64,000 nucleotides of DNA, from positions 186,001 through 250,000 of the forward strand of contig NZ_JAYGIM010000001.1 in NCBI RefSeq assembly GCF_034930985.1, given 5' to 3'. Of the stretch, positions 55,067 to 63,772 are shown piece after piece (position 1 is the stretch's first letter; every line of letters begins with the position of its first letter). The notes below the pieces were generated by a model, which was not told the origin of the DNA, searched no databases, and was given only the letters and a program-made list of their open reading frames with translations. Source of the DNA: Arcicella lustrica. GTDB lineage: Bacteria; Bacteroidota; Bacteroidia; Cytophagales; Spirosomataceae. Position numbers and translations under genes: made by a program.

Positions 55067-55381
55067 ATGCAGGAAATCGCTTTTACGATGAAGCTCAAAA
55101 AAGGATTTGAGCAAGAATACAAAAAACGCCATGATGAAATTTGGCCAGAATTGTCACAATTATTAGTGAAATCTGGTATCATTGAATACGCAATTTATTT
55201 GGATGAAGCTTCAGGAATTTTGTTTGCTGTTCAGAAAAGAGTAGATAACCATACGCTTGACGAATTACCCCAAACTGAAATTATGAAAAAATGGTGGGCA
55301 TTTATGGGCGATATTATGGATACTAATCCAGATAATTCTCCAGTAGTAAAAGATTTATCTTGCGTGTATAGAATGGCTTAA
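55067..55381 (+). CDS. rhaM: L-rhamnose mutarotase
   Basis: 104 residues, exact family length. Characteristic segments: AFTMKLKKGFEQEYKKRHDE with the catalytic His, IWPELSQLLVKSGIIEYAIYLD, GILFAVQKRV and MKKWWAFMGDIMDTNPDNSP with the WW pair. RhaM interconverts alpha- and beta-L-rhamnose in the cytoplasm. There is no signal peptide. It gives direct evidence that the locus handles L-rhamnose, matching the GH106 enzyme. A terminator follows. Confidence 0.94.
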   Translation: MQEIAFTMKLKKGFEQEYKKRHDEIWPELSQLLVKSGIIEYAIYLDEASGILFAVQKRVDNHTLDELPQTEIMKKWWAFMGDIMDTNPDNSPVVKDLSCVYRMA

Positions 55382-55398
55382 TCGCTAGATTTAATTAG

Positions 55399-55457
55399 AA
55401 AAGCACAGATTTAAGGATGGTCAATGTCAAGATTGATGACTTAATCTGTGCTTTTTT
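55399..55457 (+). terminator. Intrinsic terminator after rhaM
   Basis: AAAAGCACAGATTTAAG (from 55399) pairs with CTTAATCTGTGCTTTT (to ~55455) with one bulge, ending in T6. It would separate the GH106-NIPSNAP-rhaM transcript from the following glycosidase genes. Confidence 0.7.
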
Positions 55458-55561
55458 GATGCTTAAATTCGATTGATATTAAAAGATAGAAAACCTTAAA
55501 ACTAGCGGAAAAATATTATTTTAAATTGATAATTCATCCATCACTCTCAACTATTTATTGT

Positions 55562-57700
55562 ATGAAAAACATTAGATTATTACTCTTTTCACTCGCCTCT
55601 TTTTTTGTGCAAGACACTTTTGCACAAAGTAAAATCAACCGAAAAGCTTTGGTAGAACGCCACACGGTTGTGGTTAATAAAATTGATACGTTGGCGTCAT
55701 TGTCGATCGGGAATGGCGGTTTCGCTTTTACGACTGATGTTACTGGTTTGCAGACTTTCCCCGATTTTTATGCCAAAGGTATTTCTTTAGGTACTCAGTC
55801 GGTTTGGGGCTGGCATCGTTATCCAAATACTGAAAACTATAAGGTTGAAGAAACGTTAAAAGAAATCAATTCGCATGGTAGAAAAGTACCTTATGCCGTT
55901 CAAGCTTCAAACAGCGAAAGAGCAAAGGCTGCCAATAATTTCCTTCGTCAAAATCCACATCGTTTGCAATTAGGAAATCTTGGTTTTGAGTTATTCAAAA
56001 AGGATGGTTCAAAAGTAAATCCACAAGATTTAACTAATATTCACCAAACCTTAAATGCTTACACAGGTGAAATTACCAGTCAATTTTCGGTAGAAGGCGT
56101 TCCTGTAAAAGTAATTACGGTGGCACATCAACAAAAAGATTTAATTTCGGTAAAAGTACAATCTGACTTATTGAAAACTGGTCAGTTGAAGTATCGTTTA
56201 CGTTTTCCGTATCCTACAAATCAATTTACAGATGAAGGAAATAATTGGAAAAATGCCGATAAACACCAATCATCGGTCGTACTTGCTAGCGAAAAATCTT
56301 TTGTTTTTAAGCATCAGTTAAACGATACGGAATATTTTGTAAAAATCGAGAGTAATCAAGATTCAAAGGTTTTACAAAGCGAAGCGCACTATTTTGTGCT
56401 GAGTCCAGATACGAAAGAAAGTACTTTGGAATTCAGCGTTATGTTCTCTGAAAAAATCTCAAAAGAAAGTATTCCAAATTTTACTAACACTTTATTGAGT
56501 ACAAAAACGGCTTGGAAAACTTTTTGGAGTAATGGTGCTGCGGTTGACTTTGCTGGAAGTACCGATCCACGTGCAAAAGAGTTGGAGCGAAGAATTATTT
56601 TATCGCAATATCTTACCAAAATACAATGTGCGAATAACGAGCCACCACAAGAAACAGGTTTAACTTATAATTCTTGGTTCGGAAAACCACATTTAGAAAT
56701 GCACTGGTGGCATGGCGTTCATTTTGCTTTGTGGAATCGTACTGATTTACTTGAAAAAAGTATGAGTTGGTACAAAAAAGTATCACCAGAAGCGAGAATC
56801 ATTGCAGAAAGACAAGGTTTTGAAGGTGTTCGTTGGCAAAAAATGACCGACCCAGATGGGAAAGAAGCACCTTCGTCGGTGGGGGCATATTTACTTTGGC
56901 AACAGCCACATTTTATTACTTTCGCTGAGTTGGCTTATCGTAAACATCAAAACAAAGCAACTTTAGAAAAGTATAAAGAACTTGTGTTTAAAACAGCCGA
57001 ATTTATGGCTTCTTACGCTTACTTCGATCCAGAAAAAGGTCGATATATTTTGGGTAAAGGTGTAATTCCTGCTCAAGAGCGTTTTAAACCTGAAGATACT
57101 TTTAACCCGACTTATGAGCTGGCTTATTGGCAATGGGCTTTATCAACAGCACAAATTTGGCGTGAACGTTCGGGTTTAAAAAGAAATGAAAAATGGGATG
57201 ATGTTTTGAAAAAACTATCGCCTTTGCCTGTACAAGATGGCGTTTATTTGGCTACAGAAAATGCGACAGATTCTTATATGAATCCAGTGTTTTTAACAGA
57301 CCATCCAAGTGTATTAGGTACTTTCGGAATGTTGCCAGAAAGTAAAATGCTTGATAAAAAAATCATGCAAGATACTTTCGATAAAATCTGGAAGATTTGG
57401 CATTGGGATGATACTTGGGGATGGGATTTCCCGATGGTTGCGATGACTGCCACTCGATTAAACCAACCAGAAAAAGCGATTGACGCTTTGATGATGGACA
57501 TTAGAACCAACACGTATTTACCTAATGGACATAATTTTCAAGATGCTCGTTTGCGTTTGTATTTACCAGGAAATGGGGGATTATTAGCAGCAGTAGCGAT
57601 GATGTGTGGAGGCTATGATGGATGTAAAACGATTAATCCAGGGATTCCTAAAAATGGAAAATGGAAAGTGCGCTGGGAAGGGTTTAAAAAAATGTATTAA
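55562..57700 (+). CDS. GH65-like (alpha/alpha)6-barrel glycosidase, secreted
   Basis: 712 residues from the ATG that gives signal peptide MKNIRLLLFSLASFFVQDTFAQ; an in-frame upstream start at 55526 is less likely. An N-terminal beta-sandwich (about 25-320, SLSIGNGGFAFTTDVTGLQTF) precedes a six-hairpin barrel (~335-700; TYNSWFGKPHLEMHWWHGVHF, QERFKPEDTFNPTYELAYWQ, DDTWGWDFPMVAMTATRLNQ). The layout resembles GH65/GH95-clan enzymes, but no full family signature was recognised, so the family is tentative. E/D residues in QERFKPED may be catalytic. Context implies action on a plant-type polysaccharide. Confidence 0.75.
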   Translation: MKNIRLLLFSLASFFVQDTFAQSKINRKALVERHTVVVNKIDTLASLSIGNGGFAFTTDVTGLQTFPDFYAKGISLGTQSVWGWHRYPNTENYKVEETLKEINSHGRKVPYAVQASNSERAKAANNFLRQNPHRLQLGNLGFELFKKDGSKVNPQDLTNIHQTLNAYTGEITSQFSVEGVPVKVITVAHQQKDLISVKVQSDLLKTGQLKYRLRFPYPTNQFTDEGNNWKNADKHQSSVVLASEKSFVFKHQLNDTEYFVKIESNQDSKVLQSEAHYFVLSPDTKESTLEFSVMFSEKISKESIPNFTNTLLSTKTAWKTFWSNGAAVDFAGSTDPRAKELERRIILSQYLTKIQCANNEPPQETGLTYNSWFGKPHLEMHWWHGVHFALWNRTDLLEKSMSWYKKVSPEARIIAERQGFEGVRWQKMTDPDGKEAPSSVGAYLLWQQPHFITFAELAYRKHQNKATLEKYKELVFKTAEFMASYAYFDPEKGRYILGKGVIPAQERFKPEDTFNPTYELAYWQWALSTAQIWRERSGLKRNEKWDDVLKKLSPLPVQDGVYLATENATDSYMNPVFLTDHPSVLGTFGMLPESKMLDKKIMQDTFDKIWKIWHWDDTWGWDFPMVAMTATRLNQPEKAIDALMMDIRTNTYLPNGHNFQDARLRLYLPGNGGLLAAVAMMCGGYDGCKTINPGIPKNGKWKVRWEGFKKMY

Positions 57701-57763
57701 TTGTGAATGAGTGATTTAGTGATTTTTTAATAATCACTCATTCACTAAATCGCTCATTCACAA
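57701..57763. repeat. Intergenic snap-back repeat (22-bp arms)
   Basis: Arms 57701-57722 and 57742-57763 are inverted copies with one mismatch (TTGTGAATGAGTGATTTAGT type). Similar words, GTGATTTAGTGAATGAG, recur at 63470-63486. It follows the GH65-like stop codon directly and can act as a terminator or mRNA-stability hairpin. Confidence 0.7.
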
Positions 57764-57781
57764 CTCACAAATAACAATTAT

Positions 57782-60232
57782 ATGAAAAAAACCTTTTTAG
57801 CTATTTTTTTACTTAGCCAAACACTTTGTTCTTTTGCCCAAAAGAACCTGACACTTTGGTACAAACAACCAGCCAGAAACTGGAATGAAGCTTTGCCAAT
57901 TGGTAATGGACGCATCGGAGCAATGATTTTTGGACGACCTACCAATGAATTAATTCAGTTGAATGAACAAACCCTTTGGTCGGGAAAACCAGTTAATACA
58001 AATCCAAATCCAGAGGCTCCAAAGTATTTGAAAGAAGTAAGAGAAGCACTTTTTAAGGAAGATTATAAAAAGGCAGAACAACTTACCCACAAACTTCAAG
58101 GACTTTATTCAGAAGCGTATCAACCACTTGGTGATTTACGTTTAGAACAAAATTTGAAAGGCGAAGTAAGTAATTATTATAGAGATTTAAACATCGCTAA
58201 TGCCACTGCAAGTACTCGTTTCAAAGTAGGAGATACAGAATTTACTCGTGAATTTTTTGTGTCTGCCCCTGCACAAGTAATGATTGTTCGCTTAAAGGCA
58301 AGTACCAAAGGAGCATTAAATTTCAAGGCTTCAACCACAGCACAGCATCCTATTCAAAAAGCAGTTTTTGGCACCAATCAATTGGTAGTTCGTGGTAAAA
58401 CGCCTGTTCATGCCGACCCAAATTATGTAGGTTATAATGCTCAGCCTGTTATTTACAAAGATTCTACAGGTTGTGGAGGCGTTCGGTTTGATTGGAGAAT
58501 CAAAGTGAAATCTACTGACGGCAAAGTAAGTACTGATACTTCTGGAATTTCTATTTCGGATGCTAGTGAAGCTGTGTTGATTATTTCAGTAGGAAGTAGT
58601 TTCAATGGTTTTGATAAATGTCCTGATTCAGAAGGAAAAGATGAAAAAGCCATTGCTGAAAAGTATTTACAAGCCGCTTTAAATCAAAATGTGGATGTAA
58701 TGAAAAAGGCTCACATTGCTGATTATCAACGTTATTTCAATCGTGTAAGTTTTACTTTGAATGGAAATCCAACTGTAGATTTACCAACCGATGAGCGATT
58801 AATCCAATATGCAAATGGAGCAAAAGATTCTGCTTTAGAAAGTCTTTATTTTCAATTTGGTCGTTATTTATTGATTTCTTGTTCTCGTCCAGATGGTATT
58901 CCAGCCAATTTGCAAGGTATTTGGAATAATTCAGTTCGCCCGCCTTGGAGTAGTAATTTTACCACCAATATCAATACTCAAATGAATTATTGGATGGTAG
59001 AAATGAGTAATCTATCAGAATTGCATACGCCATTATTGAAATGGATTGGTTATATGGCTAAAACGGGTAAAGAAACCACTAAGAATTTTTACAATGCTCG
59101 TGGCTGGACAGTTCATCATAATTCAGATATTTGGGGATTGTCAAATCCAGTAGGAGACAAAGGAAAAGGTTCGCCTGTGTGGGCAAACTGGGCAATGGGT
59201 GGCGCATGGCTAAGTCAGCATCTTTGGGAGCATTATGCTTTTACAGGAGATAAAAACTACCTAAAAAACAAAGCTTATCCATTGATGAAAGAAGCGGCTA
59301 TTTTCTGTGAAGATTGGCTCGTTGAAGATAAAGATGGCTATTTAGTAACAGCACCTTCTACTTCGCCCGAAAACGTTTTTATCACAGAAAAAGGTGAAAA
59401 AGGTTCGGTTTCTGTGGCTAGTACGATGGATATGGCTATCATTTGGGATTTGTTTACGAATACCATCGAAGCGTCTGAAAAGTTGGGTATTGATGAAGCT
59501 TTTAGAAAAGAACTAATCGCCAAAAAAGCTAAACTTTATCCTTTGCACATCGGTAAAAAAGGGAATTTACAAGAATGGTATAAAGATTGGGAAGACGAAG
59601 ACCCACAACACAGACACGTTTCGCATTTGTTTGCTTTGCATCCAAGTCGCCAGATTTCGCCATTGCGTACGCCAGAATTCTCAAATGCAGCAAAGAAAAC
59701 CTTAGAAATTAGAGGAGACGATGGAACAGGTTGGAGTAAATCTTGGAAGATAAACTTCTGGGCAAGATTACACGACGGAAATCATGCTTATAAATTAGTC
59801 CGTGAGTTGTTAAAACTTACAGGAATGGAAGGTACAAACTATACAAAAGGTGGTGGTACTTATCCAAATTTATTCTGTGCGCATCCGCCATTCCAAATAG
59901 ATGGTAATTTTGGTGGTACTTCTGGCATTTCAGAAATGATACTTCAAAGCCACGATGGTTTGATTAATATTTTGCCAGCTATTCCAGACGATTGGCAGGA
60001 TGGTGAAATCAAAGGAATGAAAGCCCGTGGAGGTTTTGAAATAGACATTACTTGGAAAAATAAACAAGTAACGCAATTGGTAATTCGTTCTTCGATAGGA
60101 GGGAATTGTATCATCAAAACACCAAATACCTTAAAGTTAGTAGGAAACCAAAGCTTGAAAAAAGCTAAATTATTTGATGCTTACGACTTCCAAACTGTTA
60201 AAGGCGGAGTGTATGTGTTAAAAAGTTTGTAA
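57782..60232 (+). CDS. GH95-family alpha-L-fucosidase/alpha-L-galactosidase, secreted
   Basis: 816 residues: signal peptide (MKKTFLAIFLLSQTLCSFAQ), N-terminal super-sandwich (about 22-290; WNEALPIGNGRIGAMIFG, IQLNEQTLWSGKP), helical linker and (alpha/alpha)6 barrel (~330-720). Catalytic-region motifs are intact: NFTTNINTQMNYW, TAPSTSPEN and HPPFQIDGNFGGTSGI. GH95 removes alpha-1,2-linked L-fucose or L-galactose side chains, as found on xyloglucan and rhamnogalacturonan. It lies 81 bp after the GH65-like gene and is followed by a terminator-like hairpin. Confidence 0.94.
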   Translation: MKKTFLAIFLLSQTLCSFAQKNLTLWYKQPARNWNEALPIGNGRIGAMIFGRPTNELIQLNEQTLWSGKPVNTNPNPEAPKYLKEVREALFKEDYKKAEQLTHKLQGLYSEAYQPLGDLRLEQNLKGEVSNYYRDLNIANATASTRFKVGDTEFTREFFVSAPAQVMIVRLKASTKGALNFKASTTAQHPIQKAVFGTNQLVVRGKTPVHADPNYVGYNAQPVIYKDSTGCGGVRFDWRIKVKSTDGKVSTDTSGISISDASEAVLIISVGSSFNGFDKCPDSEGKDEKAIAEKYLQAALNQNVDVMKKAHIADYQRYFNRVSFTLNGNPTVDLPTDERLIQYANGAKDSALESLYFQFGRYLLISCSRPDGIPANLQGIWNNSVRPPWSSNFTTNINTQMNYWMVEMSNLSELHTPLLKWIGYMAKTGKETTKNFYNARGWTVHHNSDIWGLSNPVGDKGKGSPVWANWAMGGAWLSQHLWEHYAFTGDKNYLKNKAYPLMKEAAIFCEDWLVEDKDGYLVTAPSTSPENVFITEKGEKGSVSVASTMDMAIIWDLFTNTIEASEKLGIDEAFRKELIAKKAKLYPLHIGKKGNLQEWYKDWEDEDPQHRHVSHLFALHPSRQISPLRTPEFSNAAKKTLEIRGDDGTGWSKSWKINFWARLHDGNHAYKLVRELLKLTGMEGTNYTKGGGTYPNLFCAHPPFQIDGNFGGTSGISEMILQSHDGLINILPAIPDDWQDGEIKGMKARGGFEIDITWKNKQVTQLVIRSSIGGNCIIKTPNTLKLVGNQSLKKAKLFDAYDFQTVKGGVYVLKSL

Positions 60233-60247
60233 GTAATCTTTAATATG

Positions 60248-60274
60248 GCAGGCATGAAACTAAATCATGCCTGC
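60248..60274. terminator. Hairpin after GH95
   Basis: GCAGGCATGA (60248-60257) pairs perfectly with TCATGCCTGC (60265-60274) around AACTAAA. The T-rich follow-up is short, so termination is probable rather than certain. Confidence 0.6.
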
Positions 60275-60296
60275 TGTATTATTTTAAAGCTTTTCC

Positions 60297-60608
60297 CTAG
60301 ATTCTTCTCTCAAAGTTTTCGATGCAATTGTCATCTTGTTTGATGTAATTGTCATCTTGTTTCATTGAACGAGCATCTTGTTTGATGTAATGGTCATCTT
60401 GTTTCATTGAATGAGCATCTTGTTCGATGCAATTGTCATCTTGTTTCAATGAATGAGCATCTTGTTTAATGCAATTGTCATCTTGTTTCATTGAACGAGC
60501 ATCTTGTTTGATGCAATTGCCATCTTGTTTCATTGAATGGTCATTTTGTTTGATGAACAGACTCAAATTATCAGGAACAAGGGAAAGAGAAGCATTAGGA
60601 TGGCTCAA
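60297..60608 (-). CDS. Small heptad-repeat protein
   Basis: 103 residues. After a short leader (MSHPNASLSLVPDNLSLFI) the chain consists of alternating heptads of KQDDNCI and KQDAHSM type, then ends ENFERRI. The KQD triplet is nearly invariant and the last position is always I, M or L, as expected for a helical heptad, though the chain is otherwise very polar. It is encoded by 11 units of exactly 21 bp. It lies 38 bp downstream of lacI on the same strand. No family recognised; it could be a real coiled-coil protein or a selfish repeat that happens to stay open. Confidence 0.4.
   Translation of the reverse strand: MSHPNASLSLVPDNLSLFIKQNDHSMKQDGNCIKQDARSMKQDDNCIKQDAHSLKQDDNCIEQDAHSMKQDDHYIKQDARSMKQDDNYIKQDDNCIENFERRI
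60320..60562. repeat. Tandem array of 21-bp units (alternating, 42-bp super-period)
   Basis: CATCTTGTT recurs with exact 21-bp spacing at 60332, 60353, 60374, 60395, 60416, 60437, 60458, 60479, 60500 and 60521, and as CATTTTGTT at 60542. Two unit types alternate (ending in GATGCAATTG or CATTGAATGAG), giving a 42-bp super-period, the same length as the array at 39.3-39.9 kb. No unique spacers are present. Confidence 0.9.
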
Positions 60609-60646
60609 ATATTTGATAGAGCTTTATATTTGATACAGCCTATTTT

Positions 60647-61678
60647 TTATTCCTCATCACTCTTCATCACAGAAGAATTTCGAACAATTAATTCTGTATA
60701 TAATTTAAAAGTTCGATAGCTTTTAGGCAGTTTAGACGTATTTTCTATTAAATCAAATAACAATTCTGCTGAACGTTTGCCCATATCCAAAGCGGGTTGC
60801 ACAATGGTACTAAGCGATGGTGCTAGGAGTGCTGCTACTTTTAAATTAGTAAAACCTATCAAAGCAATATCTTCTGGTACTTTTATGTTTCTTTTTTTCA
60901 AAGTACTTAAACAACCTAAAGCCAGTCTATCGCTTGCGGTGAAAATAGCATCGGGAGGCGTTTCGTTGGAGAAAAGTTGGTCAATTACAAATTCAATATC
61001 TTGCAAACCATAATTACAGTACTTTAGCAAAGATTCATCTACAGGAATATTATGTTTTGCCAAAGCTGCCAAATAACCTTTTACTCTTTCTTTGGAAATT
61101 GATAAATGTGGCGAAGCTGCGATGTGCGCAATCCTTTTTCTACCTGTTTTGATAAGATGTTCTGTGCCATTAAACGAGCCTTCAAAATTATCTGAAATTA
61201 CTTTATGCGTATCGATTTCATCAGAAATACGGTCGAATAATACAATGGGTAATCCTTTGTCATGCAAGTTTTTTAGGTGTTCAACATTGGTTGTTTGTCC
61301 CGAAAGTGAAATCAATAAACCATCCACACGTCTTGAAGTAATATGCTGTGTATTAATTACTTCTCGTTCATAAGATTCATGACTTTGGAAGATAACTACT
61401 TGATAACCTTTATTATAAGCAATATCTTCAATGCCATTGATGGCTTGCGAGAAAAATGGATTATCAATTTCTGGAACGATTACACCAATAGACCTACTTT
61501 TATTTTCCTTTAAACTTAATGCAATTGGGTTGGGTTGATAATTGAATTTTTCGGCATATTCCATCACCGAACGTTTGGTGTCTGGGTTAATTTCATGGCT
61601 TCCTCTTAATGCTCTCGAAACGGTTGAAGTCGAGAGATTTAAAGCTTTGGCGATATCTTTAATTGTTATATGTTCCAA
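60647..61678 (-). CDS. LacI-family transcriptional regulator
   Basis: 343 residues with the LacI HTH at the N-terminus (TIKDIAKALNLSTSTVSRAL), hinge (NYQPNPIALSLKENKSRSIG) and a periplasmic-binding-protein-like effector domain (about 62-335; VPEIDNPFFSQAINGIED, PDAIFTASDRLALGCLSTLK, TTIVQP-like STIVQPALDMGKRSAELL). It is divergent from the MFS transporter, with an operator-like palindrome in the shared gap and an identical one between GH2 and GH106. It should repress the sugar-use locus until a rhamnose-, uronate- or fucose-derived effector binds. Confidence 0.94.
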   Translation of the reverse strand: MEHITIKDIAKALNLSTSTVSRALRGSHEINPDTKRSVMEYAEKFNYQPNPIALSLKENKSRSIGVIVPEIDNPFFSQAINGIEDIAYNKGYQVVIFQSHESYEREVINTQHITSRRVDGLLISLSGQTTNVEHLKNLHDKGLPIVLFDRISDEIDTHKVISDNFEGSFNGTEHLIKTGRKRIAHIAASPHLSISKERVKGYLAALAKHNIPVDESLLKYCNYGLQDIEFVIDQLFSNETPPDAIFTASDRLALGCLSTLKKRNIKVPEDIALIGFTNLKVAALLAPSLSTIVQPALDMGKRSAELLFDLIENTSKLPKSYRTFKLYTELIVRNSSVMKSDEE

Positions 61679-62164
61679 AATGCTGTTTCTTTGAATTGTA
61701 CAAATTTTTTCTTCCCTTTTCCTGCTGGCATTTTTCTATTTTGATTTAAATCTTGCCGTTAAATAGCTTTGGCTTCTCTCAACGAAATATAAATTTACAT
61801 TAATGGCAACGTTCCCGAAAAGATTTGGGAAAAATATTCAATAAAATGTTTGTATCCTTCTACTTTAAGAGATATGTTTAACTAAGCCTTTATACTTAGC
61901 AAGAAATAGCACAAAATGCTAATTCTTGAAATAATCTAGTAATGTGTTTTCTTGAATTTGTTTTTTTGAGGATAATTTTTTCAAAAATCTATTTGATACT
62001 ATAAGGGAAAAATAAACTAAAATTACTTATACGTTGAGAATCATTTTTTTGAAATCAAGTAAAAGTAAAGTGTTTTTCTCTTTAATGAAAAGCATGATTA
62101 ATGTCGTTTTTCAGATGAAACATTGTATGTTAATCAAATGATTTTACAGTCTAATCCCAAAAAA
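61679..62164. other. 486-bp divergent region between lacI and the transporter
   Basis: No gene recognised. Apart from the operator-like site at 61803-61818 it is AT-rich, without a convincing promoter match. Frames leading into the transporter from a TTG at 62123 and an ATG at 62138 are open. Confidence 0.5.
61803..61818. promoter_or_regulatory. Probable LacI operator, lacI/transporter side
   Basis: ATGGCAACGTTCCCGA, the exact reverse complement of 50919-50934, with core GGnAACGTTnCC. It lies 125 bp upstream of lacI and about 350 bp upstream of the transporter start. Confidence 0.7.
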
Positions 62165-63445
62165 ATGAACAAGACGATTGGTAAGTACCGTTGGCAAATA
62201 GTTGCTTTACTCTTTTTTGCTACTACCATAAATTATTTGGACCGACAAGTGATAGGTCTTTTGAAACCAACTTTAGAAAAACAATTTAGTTGGACAGAAA
62301 CAGATTATAGCAGAATAGTGATTGCCTTTCAGGCTGCTTATGCGCTTAGTTTGATGGCTTTTGGTGGAATTATTGATAAGATTGGCACGAAATTAGGCTA
62401 TACTATTTCGGTAATCATGTGGAGTTTTGCAGCGATTGCGCACGCTTTTGCCAAAAGTACTTTCGGATTTGGTTTAGCAAGAGCAGCTTTGGGTTTAGGC
62501 GAAGCAGGGAATTTTCCTGCGGCAATCAAAGCGACTGCTGAATGGTTTCCTAAAAAAGAAAGAGCTTTAGCTACTGGAATTTTTAATTCAGGGGCCAACA
62601 TCGGAGCAGTAGTTGCACCCATCATGGTGCCTTGGATTTTGGGGGCTTATGGTTGGGAAATGGCTTTTATTATTACTGGAGGTATAGGTTTTGTTTGGTT
62701 GATTTTCTGGATTATTTATTACGAAATTCCATCAAGACATAAGAAATTAGAAAAGGCTGAATATGAGTATATTCATAGTGATGCCGAACAAGTAAATGCC
62801 AATGAAAAGCCTGTAGCTTGGTTGAAACTTTTTGGAATCAGACAAACGTATGCTTTTGTATTCGGAAAAATGTTGACTGACCCAATTTGGTGGTTTTTCT
62901 TATTCTGGTTGCCTTCGTATTTTTCAACAACCTTTAATCTGGATTTGAAAAAACCAAGTTTGCCATTGATTTTGGTCTATACAGCAACAACGATTGGAAG
63001 TATTGGCGGAGGATATTTATCTGGTTACTTTATCAAAAAAGGTTGGGCAATTCCGAAAGCTAGAAAAGTATCAATGTTCATTTTTGCTATTTGCGTGGTG
63101 CCAATTATGGCGGCTCGTTTTGCAACAAATATTTGGGAAGCTGTGGCATTAATCAGTATTGCGGCAGCAGCGCATCAGGCTTGGAGTGCTAATATTTACA
63201 CGGTAGCTTCGGATATGTTTCCAAAAAAAGCAATTAGTTCTGTAATTGGTATTGGCGGAATGGCGGGTTCAGTAGGAGGGATGATTTTCCCAGTTATTGT
63301 AGGTTCATTATTGGATTCTTACAAAGCCGCTGGCGATATTAATTCAGGTTACAATATTATCTTTTTACTCTGTGGAAGTGCTTATATTTTAGCTTGGGCT
63401 ATTATGCACTTTTTCGCTCCAAAGAACGAACAAGTAGAAATTTAA
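62165..63445 (+). CDS. MFS transporter, ExuT/hexuronate (ACS) family-like
   Basis: 426 residues from the ATG matching family N-termini (MNKTIGKYRWQIVALLFFAT); ATG 62138 would add nine residues. Twelve transmembrane helices are visible. Diagnostic ACS features: TTINYLDRQVIGLLKP in TM1, ARAALGLGEAGNFPAAIKAT, AEWFPKKERALATGIFNSG and WWFFLFWLPSYFS in TM7. ExuT-type carriers import galacturonate/glucuronate with protons. This fits release of (unsaturated) uronic acids by GH105 downstream and an origin in rhamnogalacturonan. Rhamnose as a substrate is the alternative. Confidence 0.9.
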   Translation: MNKTIGKYRWQIVALLFFATTINYLDRQVIGLLKPTLEKQFSWTETDYSRIVIAFQAAYALSLMAFGGIIDKIGTKLGYTISVIMWSFAAIAHAFAKSTFGFGLARAALGLGEAGNFPAAIKATAEWFPKKERALATGIFNSGANIGAVVAPIMVPWILGAYGWEMAFIITGGIGFVWLIFWIIYYEIPSRHKKLEKAEYEYIHSDAEQVNANEKPVAWLKLFGIRQTYAFVFGKMLTDPIWWFFLFWLPSYFSTTFNLDLKKPSLPLILVYTATTIGSIGGGYLSGYFIKKGWAIPKARKVSMFIFAICVVPIMAARFATNIWEAVALISIAAAAHQAWSANIYTVASDMFPKKAISSVIGIGGMAGSVGGMIFPVIVGSLLDSYKAAGDINSGYNIIFLLCGSAYILAWAIMHFFAPKNEQVEI

Positions 63446-63772
63446 GTAATTGAGGAATTGAATGAATGGTGATTTAGTGAATGAGTAGTTTAGCGGTTAA
63501 TAATTTATAAATCAATGAATTACTCATTTTAATTTTGTCGTTTGACTGATTACTGAACAAAACTGTTTTAATAGCCCAAAATGTTTTGTTGTTTATCTCA
63601 AATAAAATGTAGTGGAAACTCTTGCAGTTGCCTCGAATGAAACGACAACCGCAAGGGTTGCCGCTACCGCAAATTATTAGTTAAAAAACATTTTGAACAT
63701 ATATTTAATCCTTCGTACAGTATTAACTCAAAATTCATTAGCGTTCCTCAAACATAATTATTTAATCAAAAA
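63446..63772. other. 327-bp intergenic region before GH105
   Basis: No gene. It has the GTGATTTAGTGAATGAG words shared with the repeat at 57.7 kb, an AATGAGTA/TACTCATT pairing (63480-63487, 63521-63528) and a CAACC/GGTTG hairpin at 63646-63660. The GH105 promoter must lie here, but no clear match was seen. Confidence 0.45.

Noticed and set aside
54967..55182. 71-residue minus-strand ORF over rhaM
   Set aside because: Reads the snap-back repeat and the antisense of rhaM; no support.
60320..60562. CRISPR array
   Set aside because: The 21-bp units are contiguous and alternate between two types; no variable spacers.
60537..60719. 60-residue plus-strand ORF between the heptad array and lacI
   Set aside because: Overlaps the array and the antisense 3' end of lacI; no domain or signal.
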